Below are positions 24,412 through 36,910 of a stretch of DNA of 64,000 bases, in pieces. The notes below the pieces were generated by a model that was not told the origin of the DNA, did no database searches, and saw only the letters and a list, made by a program, of their open reading frames with translations. The translations under genes were made by a program, and so were the position numbers. This stretch comes from Adineta ricciae (taxonomy: Eukaryota; Rotifera; Eurotatoria; Adinetida; Adinetidae), in contig CAJNOJ010000295.1 in NCBI GenBank assembly GCA_905250025.1, positions 59,419-123,418 on the forward strand, written 5' to 3'. Each line of letters starts with the position of its first letter. Position 1 is the first letter of the stretch.

Positions 24412-25967
24412 TTAACAATGTAAGAGAACACCAACATTACTATCGCCAGAATTCGTAACGATAACGTCAGGTTTATTATCATCATTAACATCGACAACTG
24501 CCAATGATGTTGGTTGGGTACCGACTGGAAAAGTAATTTGGCTGAAAAATGTTCCATCATCTTTATTTAAAAGAATACCGATAGTTTTTGAATTATAATT
24601 TACAACAATAATATCGGGATAGTTATCAAGATTTATGTCATGGATTTTTACAGCGTATGGAGAACTACCGACATTATAAACGACATGATTGAGAAATGTA
24701 CCATTACCACGATTAATTAAAACACTAACTGTATCGGCATTTTTATTGCCGACAGCAATATCTACAATATTATCACCATCAATATCGGCAACTGCTAATG
24801 AATATGGGCCATTGCCAACTGATATTGTTGACTGATGAAGAAATGTTCGGTTCCCTTGATTGATCAGAATGATGACACTATTTGAATTCTGATTTACTGT
24901 GATTATATCAGGTTGATTATCTTTATTGACATCAGATACTTCAATTGCGAATGGATAATCACCAGTTGCATAGTCAGATTCAGAAGAAAATGTTCCATTA
25001 CCTTGATTAAAAAACACGCCCACGGTAGTTTTAGACCATGTTGAATAAAGAATATCAGGTTGATTATCATTATCTAAATCGGCTATTGCTAATGGATGTG
25101 GATTTGAATTCGAGTATAAAGTATATTGAGAACGAAATGTTCCATTACCATTGTTCATAAGAATACCAATATTGTTTGATCCAGGATTTGTAACAATAAC
25201 ATCGGGGTAAGTATCATTATTAAGATCGGCGACGGCTATTGCAAATGGTTGACTGTTGACTGCATAAAATGTTGAAGAAGAAAATGTATTATCACCTTTG
25301 TTTTAGACGAACACCGATATTATTTGAACCAGTATTAACTGTAAGAATATCAGGTTTCATGTCACTATCGATATCACTTACGGCTACATAATTCGTACCA
25401 CTACCCATTGAATAAGTTGTGTAATTACGAAACGTTTGATTGCACCCTAAGAATGAAAAATAGAATAGTCTTTTTTAGAAATATATTACAAACCGATCGT
25501 TGTAGTTAACATTGTTGAAGAAGGCCCTGCTGTTGATGACGTCGCTTGGTTGACTATAAAAGAAAACAGCAATATACGAGCAAAGTATTCTATCTAAATC
25601 GTAATCAATTGATGAATTTCTATGTCATCTTGACACATTCATAACAAATTGAAAACCTGACGAACTTACTATATCGTATTAATGATATCGCTGTTCTATT
25701 GATAAGTATCAACGATGAAGGCAAATAAAATTCTACAACGATCGAATTATTATCCGAAATAAATAATTGACAAGTTTGATTGATAGGAAAATAATTCATC
25801 GCAGAGAATGATCCATTGAATGAGAGCATTTCACAAATACAGTTATCTTGTGTGACATTGAATATTGTTCGATGTGCTGTACCGATCATTGTACAATTGT
25901 TTATTTTATACATGCGAACTGCTCGACTAGTAGAAAAGAGTAAGAAAAGAAGAACGATCCAAGGCAT
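24412..25967 (-). pseudogene. FG-GAP repeat protein, copy 2, frameshifted
   Basis: Same three-exon layout as 17621-19173: complement of 25670..25967, 25494..25553 and 24412..25446. Signal peptide and Cys region are intact. In exon 3 a T run at 25301-25304 has four T where the first copy has three. The shift leads at once to a TGA, so the first FG-GAP repeats are cut off from the rest, which stays open for 248 codons. The donor of the second intron is GTTTGT where the first copy has GTTAGT. A one-base homopolymer change can also be a sequencing error, so the gene could still be intact. Confidence 0.75.
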
Positions 25968-27565
25968 GTTGCACGGAAGTTTTTCTTAACAATAGTTGTG
26001 CTTATATTTCATATTTATTCGATAATAAGAAAAAAAAAGCGTCGACATTCTCTCAGAGCTCAAAATAGAGCGAAGCAAATCAAGATGAAAAGTGACACCT
26101 CAACTTTCATCAAACTTTTTCTTCGAAATATGCAGTTTTAACCTAAATATGGAGAAACTGTCGCTAATATAGTTTCAGTGAGTCTACTGAAGCACACACT
26201 TTTATGAAAATTACTGTATAACAGCATTACAGATTTTGATAAACTGACATAGACTGATTTTTTGATGATATATCGTAAATCACGAACTGCATCAATTTTT
26301 TTCAGTTGATTTGCTCATCGCTCCACGGTTATTTTCTCGTTGCCAAAATGCATTTCATCCTAGATGAAAGCGATATATTCACATTCCGTTGCGATAACGT
26401 CCGAAGAAATTGAAACAGTGAAACATTCTCCCGTCTAGAGTTCTGCATTATTTTTCAATTAATTATATGCACGATTACACTGAATGAAAAAATAACAAGG
26501 TGCTATTAGTAATCAAATGAGATTTGAAAACAAGAGCATTTTCTCTTTCAACTATATTAAAAATGAGAAGCAATTATGAGGAAATCATATTTTTCAAAAG
26601 AATGTCGAGTTCTTTTTTGAAATTTCAATACCAAGTTGTCTACCGAGTCACCTGTTGAACTGAGTTTTATATAATAGATGAAAACGAAAGAAAATGTGCA
26701 TGAGTCGATGTTTTGCTTATTATTATCTACAATAAGTGAAGTCAAAAGAGCTGAATTAAATTGCGTTTGTTGCTGAAATAAAACTAACGATATGAAACAA
26801 TATCAGCATAATTAGAAATCGAATTTGTAACAGTAGCATCAGGTTTCTCATCGTCGACAAGCACCAACTGAATGAGATACGTCCACATCATAGAAACGAT
26901 CGATGTGTCGAGTTACCAAAAAAAAAGTCTCGTTATTATTCATAATGAAGACACATATAAGACGATTCAATTTAGAGTAAAACCGTAGTTTTCCTATCCG
27001 TAAAAGACTTGAGTTTTAAAGCATTGTGTGTTAAACTTGGCCTGGAAATTAAATTCGTTGACAGTCGTGAACAGAATTGTTTGAGAAAATTCAAGAATTT
27101 CTCGTCAAACGTTTCAATTTTTTTCTTTAACAGAATTCTACAGAAATATCTAGGTGACTGGTGTTGTATTCATTATTGAGCAGTACTTTTCCATCCGATG
27201 GTATCGATGCTGTATGATATTTTCATGTAATATTCATGTTTACCGTCATTTGTTATTCTAAACCAAACAAAAGATTGTCATACGAATCAGAGCTTACACT
27301 CGATAGATAGTTTAATTGATTTGAATCTGATATTGCTGATCGATTACAACCGAATAAACAACAAATAATGTTGAATTTGTTTCAAGCTTAAGAGTGAGGG
27401 AGGATGCTCACAATCTCATTCTCAAGATAATCGACAAGAAAAAATCACATTCTAATAGTTCACGATCAACAAAAACAATGTGTTTCGATTTTACAAATTT
27501 TATTTTAGCCCAAAATCAAATAGATAAGCAGCAGTAAATATACGATCAAGCGGAAGCGATCTCGT
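25968..27565. other. Intergenic; boundary between duplication blocks
   Basis: No gene recognised. The UGT-block homology ends near 27457 and the NHL-block homology (to 50883 onward) begins near 27536. Confidence 0.5.
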
Positions 27566-29103
27566 TCAATTGACATAAACATCGAATCTCTGCACTCGAT
27601 GATTATCGCGATCGACAACATAAAGATTATGTTTTCGATCAAATGCCAAATCTTTGGGACCATTAAATTGATTTGCTTGGTTTCCCCCTCCATTACCACC
27701 AACAACCTTCTCACCCGTTTCACATCCTTTACACCAGCGCATTACTCGATCATTCCCTCCGTCTACTACATAAAGATTATTCATATGATCAACGAATAAT
27801 CCTTGAGGATACGTTAGTTTATGATCATCTTTCCCAAAACCATTTCCACCGGCAACGATACTGTTCGATAGCACGTTTATCATCTGTTTTATTACTCGAT
27901 GATGTCCCCAATCTGATATATAAATCGAACGGTTCTCATTCACAAAAATATAGGCAGGCTCATTGAATCGTATTGAATTGTTGTATCCAATTGTGAGCTG
28001 TGTTCCATTCGTATCATTTTCGGTATATCGTCTTATTTCTCGTTCTAAATACCGAGAAACATATAGATTTCGATCATTATCCATAGCTAACGACCAGCAA
28101 TCGACGGACGGAATAATTATTTCGGGAGTTTTCTTCTGACGAAACCATCGCACTATGCGTTTATTTCCTTTATCACAAATGATGAGGGAATCGTACTTCT
28201 TATCGAAAATCACGTCTGTCGGTTGACTTAATTGATGTATACCAGTTCCCTGCAAGTTGCCACCGGCAACAATCTGCCCTTCGCTTGAATTAAATCCCCA
28301 TGCCATGATTCGATGATTGTCGTGATCAGTAACGTAAATCATTTGATGTTCATCGTCATCAACAATCGCGATGCCATATGGTTTCGACAACTGATTTAAT
28401 TTACTACCACTTCCATGTCCTCCTGCAACAGTGCTCGCATTTTGTGTCCATTTAAGACTAGTATAATTGTGAGCAGAAGGTAGCAGATGCTCTAGAAAAT
28501 GAAGATTTACACGGTAAAAATCTAATTTATTAATTACATATTTAACGAATTTTTCAAATAGAATTCACACTATCCTCTTACGTTTCTATACCACCTTAAA
28601 TCCAACTCATATTCACACATATCTATTTCATAGGACCCCTCAATAAGCTTACAAGAAATTATTTAGTTTGTTTTATAAAAACATACCTTCTGTTAGCGTT
28701 GTTATTATCGATCTTGAAGTTGTTGCTACCGTGTATACTGATGGTACTCCCGATGTCGTATTCACTGTTGGTGTTGTTATCGTCGCCCGTACTGTTGATG
28801 CTGTTGACGTCGTATTCACTATTGTTGATGTTGTTGGCACCGTGTATACTAAGGATGTCGTTGACGTTATGTTCGTCGTTGGCGTATCTGTAGTATCTTT
28901 ATTCTTCAGTAAAATATTAACCGCTGGAATACTTGCGGTTAATATAAGAGCTATACCAAAAGCTATGAACAAAATGAATTTTTTCTTCCAAATACTCTCG
29001 CGTCTAAAATAATAATTCAGCTAAACCAGGAATTGCCATTCATGGGCTGCACATACCGTGTTTGGAGTGGAATGGTTGATGATTCTGTCATATTCGGATC
29101 CAT
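27566..29103 (-). CDS. Type II membrane protein with Thr-rich stalk and NHL propeller
   Basis: Predicted model complement(join(27566..28491, 28687..29003, 29057..29103)), 429 aa; introns of 195 and 53 nt, all phases agree. Order: short cytoplasmic tail, transmembrane helix at about residues 25-48 (FILFIAFGIALILTASIPAV), Thr/Ser-rich stalk at 50-121 with repeats such as LVYTVPTTST, then NHL repeats to the end (for example LFVDHMNNLYVVDGGNDRVM and LAFDRKHNLYVVDRDNHRVQ). NHL repeats form six-bladed propellers that bind protein or RNA; topology puts this one outside the cell. The ATG at 29103 is used; the copy at 52401 has ATA there and the next ATG, four codons on, may be the true start. A CTAG acceptor-like site lies 13 nt upstream. 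Confidence 0.78.
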
Positions 29104-29878
29104 CGATGCGGACGACTAGAATATAATGCAAAAAGAACAGAAATCACCTTTTTTTGCTCATATACAAGGACTAAAACCTTACATCACGGACTCCTATTTT
29201 GTTACGATTCATCATTCAGATATTGTGTTACAAAGACTAAGCTATCTAAAATCATTCAACTTCTTTAATTAATTGAAAAGAAGATAAAAGATGAAGATGA
29301 TTATACAGTGGGCACATGAAACTCGCAAGTTGCTCACATGCATATATTCCACAAAATGACTTTGTTTGCTTCTTCATTAAACCATTCCAGATGTCATTTA
29401 AAAAAATACTGTTATTCTATGAAAGGTACCTGTATATAATGCCTATTCCACCCGATATTCAGCTCTGATTATCAGCTCTACATAGTATTTTCAAATATTA
29501 AATATAGAATGTAAATTTATTTGCAAACAAAGCAGTTGAAGAGTCTATATAAATTTCATTTTCTTATCTACTCGCCAAAGTGTTTCCCTAGCATATGTTA
29601 GGATTATTAGTAAAAAAAACTACAATCGTTTAGTAAGTATACAAGAAAAATATTAATATTAACCATGATGTTTTTTTTTTATAATATTCGATGTCAGTAG
29701 AGAAAACAGTATGAGAAGTTCTAGCTGAATAGCTAGATCAATGTATATTGCCTTGAGAAACAGAAGGTAACGACGACTAAAGTGAATTTTTACGAAAGAG
29801 TGAGGAGGTGGGTATTTTCCTGCTTGTCATGCCCATCCTCACCGTATTCAGTAAATTATGATGTCTTTCATTTGTTTT
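29104..29878. other. Intergenic, nothing recognised
   Basis: AT-rich, homologous to 52405-53224. No coding signal. Confidence 0.5.
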
Positions 29879-30229
29879 TTAACTAAAGTTGTATGGCACT
29901 CCTTGCATTCCTCCGTAATTTCCCATACCACCTATTGGATGACCGGTCATATTTCCCATTCGAGCCATGGGAAAACTACGCATGTTTCCACCGATAAATT
30001 GTTGGTAAGCCGTACTAAATGGTGGTGCCCATTGGACAATGACGGTGACTCCTGTGCGATTGCGTAATGTGTTACCGAATCCACCAATAGTTTCCAACTC
30101 TGCAGTAGTTCCATAACCAATATCTAAAGCTTCTTGACGAGCACCATTTCCAAGTCTTCTAGCTACTCCACGACGATCACCTTGATATCTACTATATTGT
30201 TGTAATTGAACGGTAGAATATCGAAACAT
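29879..30229 (-). CDS. Uncharacterised 116-aa Gly/Met-rich protein
   Basis: Intronless, ATG start, 116 aa. The N-terminal half is basic and Gln/Tyr/Arg-rich (QQYSRYQGDRRGVARRLGNG), the middle reads like a folded segment (GVTVIVQWAPPF), and the C terminus has Gly-Met-Asn repeats (GNMTGHPIGGMGNYGG). I recognise no family. Support for coding comes from the second copy at 53225-53330, which keeps the frame as far as the gap allows. No signal peptide or membrane segment. Confidence 0.5.
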   Translation of the reverse strand: MFRYSTVQLQQYSRYQGDRRGVARRLGNGARQEALDIGYGTTAELETIGGFGNTLRNRTGVTVIVQWAPPFSTAYQQFIGGNMRSFPMARMGNMTGHPIGGMGNYGGMQGVPYNFS

Positions 30230-30858
30230 TTTATGTTATTTTAACTGCACAACTATTTGCGGGAAGTAAATATATATTTCTTTCGACTATAAATGTGATT
30301 GTGCATTTTTATTGATGAGAAAAAAAAAACGAAGCACTATCTAAAGTCATGTACTATCAATCATATACAGCGTCCATATTTACTTTCTAATATGCTTGAA
30401 AAACTAACAGGCACAGGTGTACTGTTTTTGTTAGATTTCAGAAGCATACGGCAAAACAAACTACGTCACTTCAGTTGATTATATTGCATAATGAAGCATA
30501 AACTCAATATAAGAGAAGAAGGAAAAAATAGGGAGCGGAAAATATGTACCATAAGCATAGTGATAAGGACGCGCAGGCGACGCAGGAGTAATTTACAATT
30601 TGAATGCAACAATTGGGAAGGGTCAGATGTGAGTGCATCTCGTCCCATCGCACACTCACTCACGTATGAATGAGTGAAAAGAATCGTTGATGATGTAATT
30701 CAAATACCTAATTGTCAACATTATAAACAATTCCACTAGTGAGGAAATATTTCATTGGAAAGACGAAAACAAAAATCCATGATATACAAATAGACAAGAT
30801 ATGAATGCCAAAACGAACGAGATGAATAAACAATTAATAAATATCGATGAATCGCTTG
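30230..30858. other. Intergenic, possible promoter of the 116-aa gene
   Basis: Contains a short palindromic-looking GAGTGCA/TGCACTC region near 30630 that recurs at 53690. No gene. Confidence 0.35.
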
Positions 30859-31038
30859 TCATAGAAAAGAATAATTCTGTGCAGCACATGTCACTTGACT
30901 GAAATATCGTCTAAAAACGTACAATGGATTATAATATTCAATCCGCTTGAGATCCTTTTTAAGAGCAAGTGAGATCACAATAAGCAGAGCAATTTCAAAC
31001 ATAAGTGCAGAGAAACATGAATTGCCAACGAGCATCAT
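30859..31038 (-). other. Possible membrane-protein exon or relic
   Basis: A 59-codon frame on the minus strand (starts MMLVGNSCFSALMF) holds a hydrophobic helix followed by a basic stretch (ALKKDLKRIEYYNP). The same frame is open in the second block at about 53848-53999 with mostly conservative changes. The plus-strand frame at 30947-31150 also stays open in both, so the coding strand is uncertain. No family recognised. Confidence 0.25.
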
Positions 31039-31673
31039 TGGAATTGTTCAATATGTTTCATCAGAAATAAAGACAATTATGAAAAATGTTGCGCGAAACT
31101 ATACAAATATCAAAAGGAATAAACCATGGTTCGATATTTGTCTTGGTTGAATTTTCAACGGTTAGTCAGTAAAGCCATAAACAAGTGTTCATAAGATTTT
31201 TCTGGTATAGGAAAATGAACTGAATATATTTGCTTTATTGCTATGAATGATTCCTTTTCTTTTCAGTTTATATTCAATTGTTTCTATGAAAAAAAGCGTA
31301 GAAAGAGAAGACAGATTTTGACGTGTGAGCTTTTCTGCCATGACTTTGTTGAATAAAAGAAATTACTGATGAGCACACTGAGCCTGTTCGAATATTAATT
31401 TAAGAAAATCTATGTGCTAATATTCAATACTCTGTAGCGGAACTTGATGTGCACGAAATGTTCTCCACGCAGCAGGTAAGTGAAAAACTGACTTTTATCT
31501 CGATGAATATTTGATTCCAATCTTCAGACTGCGACATTTTTACGGATTACATTCATATTCACAATACAAGAAATAGTTTTTTGGCTTTTCTTTTGCTATT
31601 GATGCATCTCTTGTTTATTTGTTTATGACTCGATTATAGTACATCGTGCGTCTACTAGATTATCAGATACAAT

Positions 31674-33094
31674 TTAGATTTTAAGAAATCTCTGAATTCG
31701 CCTGTTGTTTGAATCAGCAACTGTAATACCCGTTTGACTACCAGCACAAAACATCTGTATCCTATGATTACCAGCGTCAGCAACAAATATGTTTAGGTTA
31801 TGGTCAATTCTAATACCTCTTGGATTTCTAAGTAAAGTCGAGTTTGAACCTGGCACATCGGAAATACCAGCTACAAAAATACCCGAAAACGTGTTTGATG
31901 TCCAACGTATTACTGAATGTTCACCATAAAGTGTTATGAATAAATTATCGATGAGCGATGGTGATAGTGCAATACCTGAAGGCTGGTCGAATGATGTGTT
32001 TTGATTGCTAGAATTATTTACACCGGCTACAAGAGTTCCATTACCACCTGAAGTAGAATTTGAAGGAAATTTCAGAACACGATTATTACCATAATCAACA
32101 ACATAGAAATATGTGTTTGTCGAATCAAAAGCAAAGAAGGTTGGATTATATAGTTGATGCAATCCAGTTCCAGAAGTTCCGTTGCCTGCAATTGTAATTC
32201 CAACTGCTGAATTATTAATAAATTTCTGTACGCGATTATTGTAATAATCAGTCACATATATATTACCGTATCTATCCACGTAAACATCTTGAGGATAACT
32301 CAGCTGAGTACTGTTCGGTCCAGTTGAATTTAAAGTTCCAGCTACAACAGTAACCATTGTTCTATTGGGTAATAGTTTCCATACAACATCCATGTCTGCG
32401 ATATACATCGTATCATCGAAGTCGATATAAATACCTCTCGAACCACTAGTAATATTTCGCGACTTGAATACAGTTTCACCTGTTGTGTTCCAACGTAAAT
32501 TACCATCGATACCTTTGTATAGAATCATGAAAAGTGGATAATGCTTTTATCATTGAAAATATTTTTTATTTTACGTACAAAGATTTTCTATTATAGTTGA
32601 CATTTGTGTGGTAGTGATCGACCTATGATTGTACGTCACATTGAATTCTATTTAAATCAATTTACAGATGAAACTTACGTTAAACTCTCTGTCGTCACAG
32701 CTACTATTGCTAAATAAAGAAATAGAAAACTGCAGATGATTATAATTAAATTGGCTTTGATCTAGTTACCTGTTGTTGTCTGATATTCATTATAATTTCG
32801 AAAAAAGAAAGATCCATTGGTGGTTAGTACCAACTGATCACGAATCCATGAATGATTCTTAAATAATTGACAAGTTTCATTCCTTAATACACAGTTCCAT
32901 GCGATCGTATTTAATTTTAAAGCCATACATACACATTGTGTGCATGGTAGATTTGTATACACGGTATCAATATTCGAATTCAAAAGAATTGTGTTAGAAA
33001 TATGACCAACGACAATAGAATAAACAGTGTTGAAGGTGAATAATAATATTGCGCAGATATAAATAAAAGAATGCGATGTGTATATTGAAATCAT
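31674..33094 (-). CDS. Secreted NHL-repeat protein with Cys-rich N-terminal domain
   Basis: Exon 1 is complement(32770..33094), with a signal peptide (ICAILLFTFNTVYS) and a Cys-containing region (PCTQCVCMAL, CQLF) like that of the FG-GAP gene. A 31-nt Thr-rich linker exon is likely at 32679-32709 (acceptor TTTATTTAG, donor GTAAGT). The NHL part is complement(31674..32528), with repeats such as VYVDRYGNIYVTDYYNNRVQ. I could not find an acceptor before 32528 that keeps phase, so the last junction is unresolved: a missed splice, an independent ATG at 32528, or a frameshift. About 29 residues of the last propeller blade are missing compared with the copy at 54957. Extracellular; partner unknown. 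Confidence 0.6.
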
Positions 33095-33400
33095 CGATAG
33101 GATCGAATGGTGTGCGTTGTTAGCAAAAACTATTCTGCTTTTGTTCACCACTTTCCAGGATAATACTCTATTTCTCCTTCTTTTTTTTATATATTATAGT
33201 GCACTAATATGTTTTCACGCACTTCAATATGGCAAAGTAGTTTTGTCTAAAAAAGGGAAACAAGATTGTTGAACACGTCACTCTTGCATTTAGTTCTTGA
33301 ATGCTGAATGGCCCTTTCAGTTGAACTATAAAATTATATCAACGAGTTTCTGGGTCGCATTCGCTTTGCGGACAATTATTTTCAGAAATAAAATGTGTTG
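33095..33400. other. Intergenic between NHL gene and NYN-like relic
   Basis: Promoter side of the minus-strand NHL gene; nothing further recognised. Confidence 0.4.
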
Positions 33401-34271
33401 TCTGCAATCATCTAAACATCTAATAACCATTTCATCTGACAATCTTTTTCGAAGATCAATCTAGACTCGATGCAATGTTTGTTACCATGACCGGAGTTCG
33501 ACGCTCCAATACCTTATCTATGTTGCTTCTATGACTTCTGGAAAAGTTGTTTGGTCTTCCTTGTTATTTCCATCTCCAGTCACCATAACGAGAATTTGTT
33601 ACTTATCGGAATTATCGTTATCAACTATTACTTTCACACTTTCTTCGTGTAACCTCTTGTCTACAAATTGTCCCTATCAAAAACAATATTCTTTTTATTA
33701 GAACATTATCTTGTGTATAATTTGCGAGCTGGACCGCTACGTGATGACACTATATTCCTATACAATTTGTCTCTACTGTTTCGTTTGTACCACTATCAAC
33801 AGCACGTGTTTTTATATTAATACGCAGTTTATCTTTTCAAGGACTTCTACGAGTTTCGCAAGGTTTACATGAATAGTTTCATTTGCATAGGTCGATCCAT
33901 TCGTATTTCGCACATTTTTTGCAGCATTTATCGCATTTGAAGTATCAACAGTAATGTGAAAATTTTTTGCTGGATATTTCGTGGGCTTCTGAACAAAAAA
34001 CATCACTTTGCAAGATATTAAGGAAACCATGAAAAATAACAAAAACGCATCGTACACTTCGCCCAGAATTTGGTACCGACACTAAACTATCTCTCCCCTG
34101 ATGTTCGATTATTCTTCGTATGACCACAGGATCTTTACTGCTTGTGCCTTTCGGAACTGTTTCGCCAGGATCGATTTTCCCTTTTCGATAATATGTCTGA
34201 TATAAATTATTATCGTCTCGTCCACTGGGTATCTGTTTGATTAGATTGTCAAAATCGGCAGTGGGCTCCAT
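33400..34271 (-). pseudogene. Decayed NYN-domain-like gene, copy 1
   Basis: Coding-like pieces in three frames on the minus strand: an N-terminal piece from ATG 34271 (MEPTADFDNLIKQI), a middle piece with ITVDTSNAINAAKNV and LAKLVEVLE, and a distal piece near 33480-33620 reading about VMVTGDGNN then TFPEVIEA. VDxSN and GDGN are hallmarks of NYN/PIN-like nuclease domains, so a ribonuclease-like origin is likely but not certain. Against copy 2 it lacks one base near 33838 (TCTTTTCAAG versus TCTTCTTCAAG) and 27 bases after CTCT near 33775. Both copies carry breaks, but different ones. Confidence 0.4.
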
Positions 34272-34830
34272 TTTCTATTTCTGCCGCATTACGTTCTTCA
34301 AGTACAGTTCAGACATCTGCTTTGAATGTGGATAAGCTGTTTCCGGTTCAGATGATATTATACAATTGGCTCAGGAAGCGGATTTGCTTTGTTCACAAAA
34401 AACTCGAGTATCGTTTAGTGTCGACACCATTTGTTCTACAATACATGTTGTAACGTCTACTGCTAATCATAAATACACTTTTTTTTTCAATTGCTTTCAT
34501 GACTGCTGGAGATTCTATTGTTGACCTCGAAGTGAATACGGCGCGTTTCTGCGAAAGGCTTTTTTCGCACTATTAGATTATTGCAAACTACTGTATTTCT
34601 GTGCATATCTGTAGAGAATGCAGAAATCAACTCAGTTCGACGGTACTTGAGTGCTGATAATTGTTAAAGGCTACTCTCGAGTTAGATTGAAATATCTTTT
34701 CACTGATCTTCTATACGTTTTTTTTATTAGCAGAAACGAATCTTTGCCCATATCACATAAAAAACAAGATCAAATTCATGTGTTACATTTTTTTTTCCAA
34801 AAGATAACAGCATCATGCTTATCAATTGCT
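34272..34830. other. Intergenic between NYN-like relic and carboxylesterase
   Basis: No gene recognised; shared with 57430-57969 in the second block. Confidence 0.4.
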
Positions 34831-34838
34831 TATAAAAA
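34831..34838 (+). promoter_or_regulatory. TATA box of carboxylesterase copy 1
   Basis: TATAAAAA lies 64 nt before the ATG at 34895 and is conserved at the same distance in the second copy (57970). This fits a transcription start about 30 nt downstream and a short 5' UTR. Confidence 0.5.
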
Positions 34839-34894
34839 GCAAACAAGGTGCGCGTTCGTATTATAGTAACAAACGGCATATAGTTGTGAAACGA

Positions 34895-36673
34895 ATGATG
34901 TTGTTTTTCATACTGATCCTTTTCGTACCAAACGTCTTTGCTGATGAGCCCGCTCTTGTCCACACTCAATATGGAGACATATTGGGTTATCAAACGAATA
35001 TGTCTCGAGTCTTCTATGGAATTCCATTTGCACAACCGCCTGTGGGTGCATTGAGGTATCATAGCTATACGATTCGTTTTTGCAATTTGTAATTATGTTC
35101 GAGTAGATGGCAATCAACAGTACCTATTACAAAATGGGCCCCGAAAATAATCAATGCTACTCGACCAGCACCTGTTTGTCCACAACCTCCTTGTCCACCA
35201 TCAACAGGATCAATAAAATGTCCTACGCTGCCTGTTGTAAGTCACTAATTTACAAAAGAAATAGAGAAAACTCACGTGCTTCAAATTAATACTTAGACGT
35301 CAGAAGATTGCCTTTATTTGAATATTTTCACACCATTAACAAGTAACTTGTCGTTAGCAGCTCTTCTTCCAGTAATGATCTTTATTCATGGTGGTGATTT
35401 TCAATATTTGTCTCCATCAGATCCGATCTACGAATCCGAGCGTCTAGTGAATAGTACAAACGTCGTCATTGTATTGATGCAATATCGATTAGGCAAGTAG
35501 CACATATGTTCCAAATCATCAACGAACATTCGCCGTGCGTTTCTAGGAGTTCTGGGATATTTGGCAACTGGCAATGGTCCTAACGATCTCAAAGGTAATT
35601 ATGGAATACTTGATCAACGAATGGCTATTGTTTGGGTCAAAGAGAACATCAATGCGTTTGGTGGTGACCCCAATCAGATTACACTATTCGGACAAAGTTC
35701 TGGTGCGCAGTCAACTGCTCTTCATTATGTAACCAGTGAAATGCAACCCTTTTTTCAACGAGCAATTATCCAAAGTTCTCCAATGACTGTTCCTTTCAGG
35801 TAAAGAAACTAGATGAATAGTGAAATGAAGACTTGTTCTTTGTTATTCTTTAGAACATATTTAGGCAATGTGGCACTGACCGTTCTTCTTGCTGAACAAT
35901 TGCACTGTTCTCCGAACAATTTGACCTGTTTTCGGTCTCGGTCAGCTGATGAAATCATTACTGCTCAAGCACAAGTTAATCAAAAGATCACTTCGTTGAA
36001 TCCGTTGTCCTTCTTCGAACCATGGTTACCAGTGATTGATAATGATATTGTTCATGGATCGCTTGTTAACACAATTCAGAATGTTTCATTTCCGTTGAAA
36101 CCATTAATTATTGGTACAGTAACAGATGAATGTTACGATATGGTACATGTTGCATGGAATAAAAGTGTAACAATCAGTGAATACGCTGCGTTGGCTATTG
36201 GTCTCTTTGGAGAACAAGCGCTAAAAGTTCTTGAACACTATCCACCACTTAGTTCAGGTGATCAACGACCAAATATTGTTCGTATTGCGACAGAATGGAT
36301 CTTTACTTGTTCCACTCGTCTTTTCGCTCGAAAATCTGCATCATATTCGTATGTATTCGGTTATCCGTATAACAAAGTCAATACACTGAATTGTCCTGAT
36401 CATGCTTGTCATGGTGATGAAGTCGCGTATGTCTTCCAATCATTTTGGCAACGTTTCACTGACATTGGTCGATACATATCGCAAGGCATGGGCACTTATT
36501 GGACAAACTTTGCGAAAAGTCAAAATCCAAATGATCCATCGAGTGTACCTTTAGTATGGCCAAAGTACACAGATGGAAATGAAACATATCTGTTCATTGA
36601 AAATCCATTTCAACTAGGAAACAGCTATGTGAAAGATGATTGCGATTTATGGGACCAAATCGGCTATAAATAA
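34895..36673 (+). CDS. Secreted type-B carboxylesterase
   Basis: Predicted model join(34895..35055, 35107..35236, 35297..35492, 35547..35799, 35854..36673), 519 aa. All phases agree and introns are 51, 60, 54 and 54 nt; the third is a GC-AG intron (AG|GCAAGT...TTTCTAG). Signal peptide [16 protein letters not shown]; then [26 protein letters not shown], the oxyanion-hole segment IFIHGGDF, the nucleophile elbow GQSSG, a candidate acid in VTDECYD, and the catalytic His in [12 protein letters not shown]. This is the alpha/beta-hydrolase carboxylesterase/cholinesterase family, with length slightly under the usual 530-580. Secreted; substrate unknown, general ester detoxification likely. Intact copy at 58035-59813. 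Confidence 0.88.
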
Positions 36674-36910
36674 GATTTTGCATTTAAATAAAAGAATAAC
36701 AAATTGTAATGTTTCCTTTATAATATTTCGGAGAATGATTTTTTTGTAAAGATGTAGATGTAGACTTACGTCAAAGTCAGGGACGATGATTGAGGACATC
36801 TTTGTTTGGCTGACGCTATATGACTCTGATAGATTACTCATATTTGAAGAACAACAGAAGAAAACCAACAACCAGGATTACTTTTCATCAATTCTCGAAA
36901 TTGATTTCAG

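Larger units (their letters stand above)
21035..27457. repeat. Second copy of the UGT/FG-GAP block
   Basis: Repeats about 13625-20610 in the same orientation and gene order. Divergence is a few percent in exons and higher between genes. The segment between the left boundary and the UGT 3' end is about 700 bases shorter than in the first block (the 14297 hairpin is missing). As assembled it is a direct tandem duplication. Confidence 0.8.

Noticed and set aside
28668..29012. Val/Asp-rich proteins on the plus strand at 28668 and 52023
   Set aside because: They are antisense shadows of the repetitive Thr-rich stalk of the NHL membrane protein, which has proper splice sites and a TM segment on the minus strand.
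34727..35117. Minus-strand ORFs over the carboxylesterase start
   Set aside because: Antisense to the signal-peptide exon in both copies; the plus-strand gene explains the sequence.
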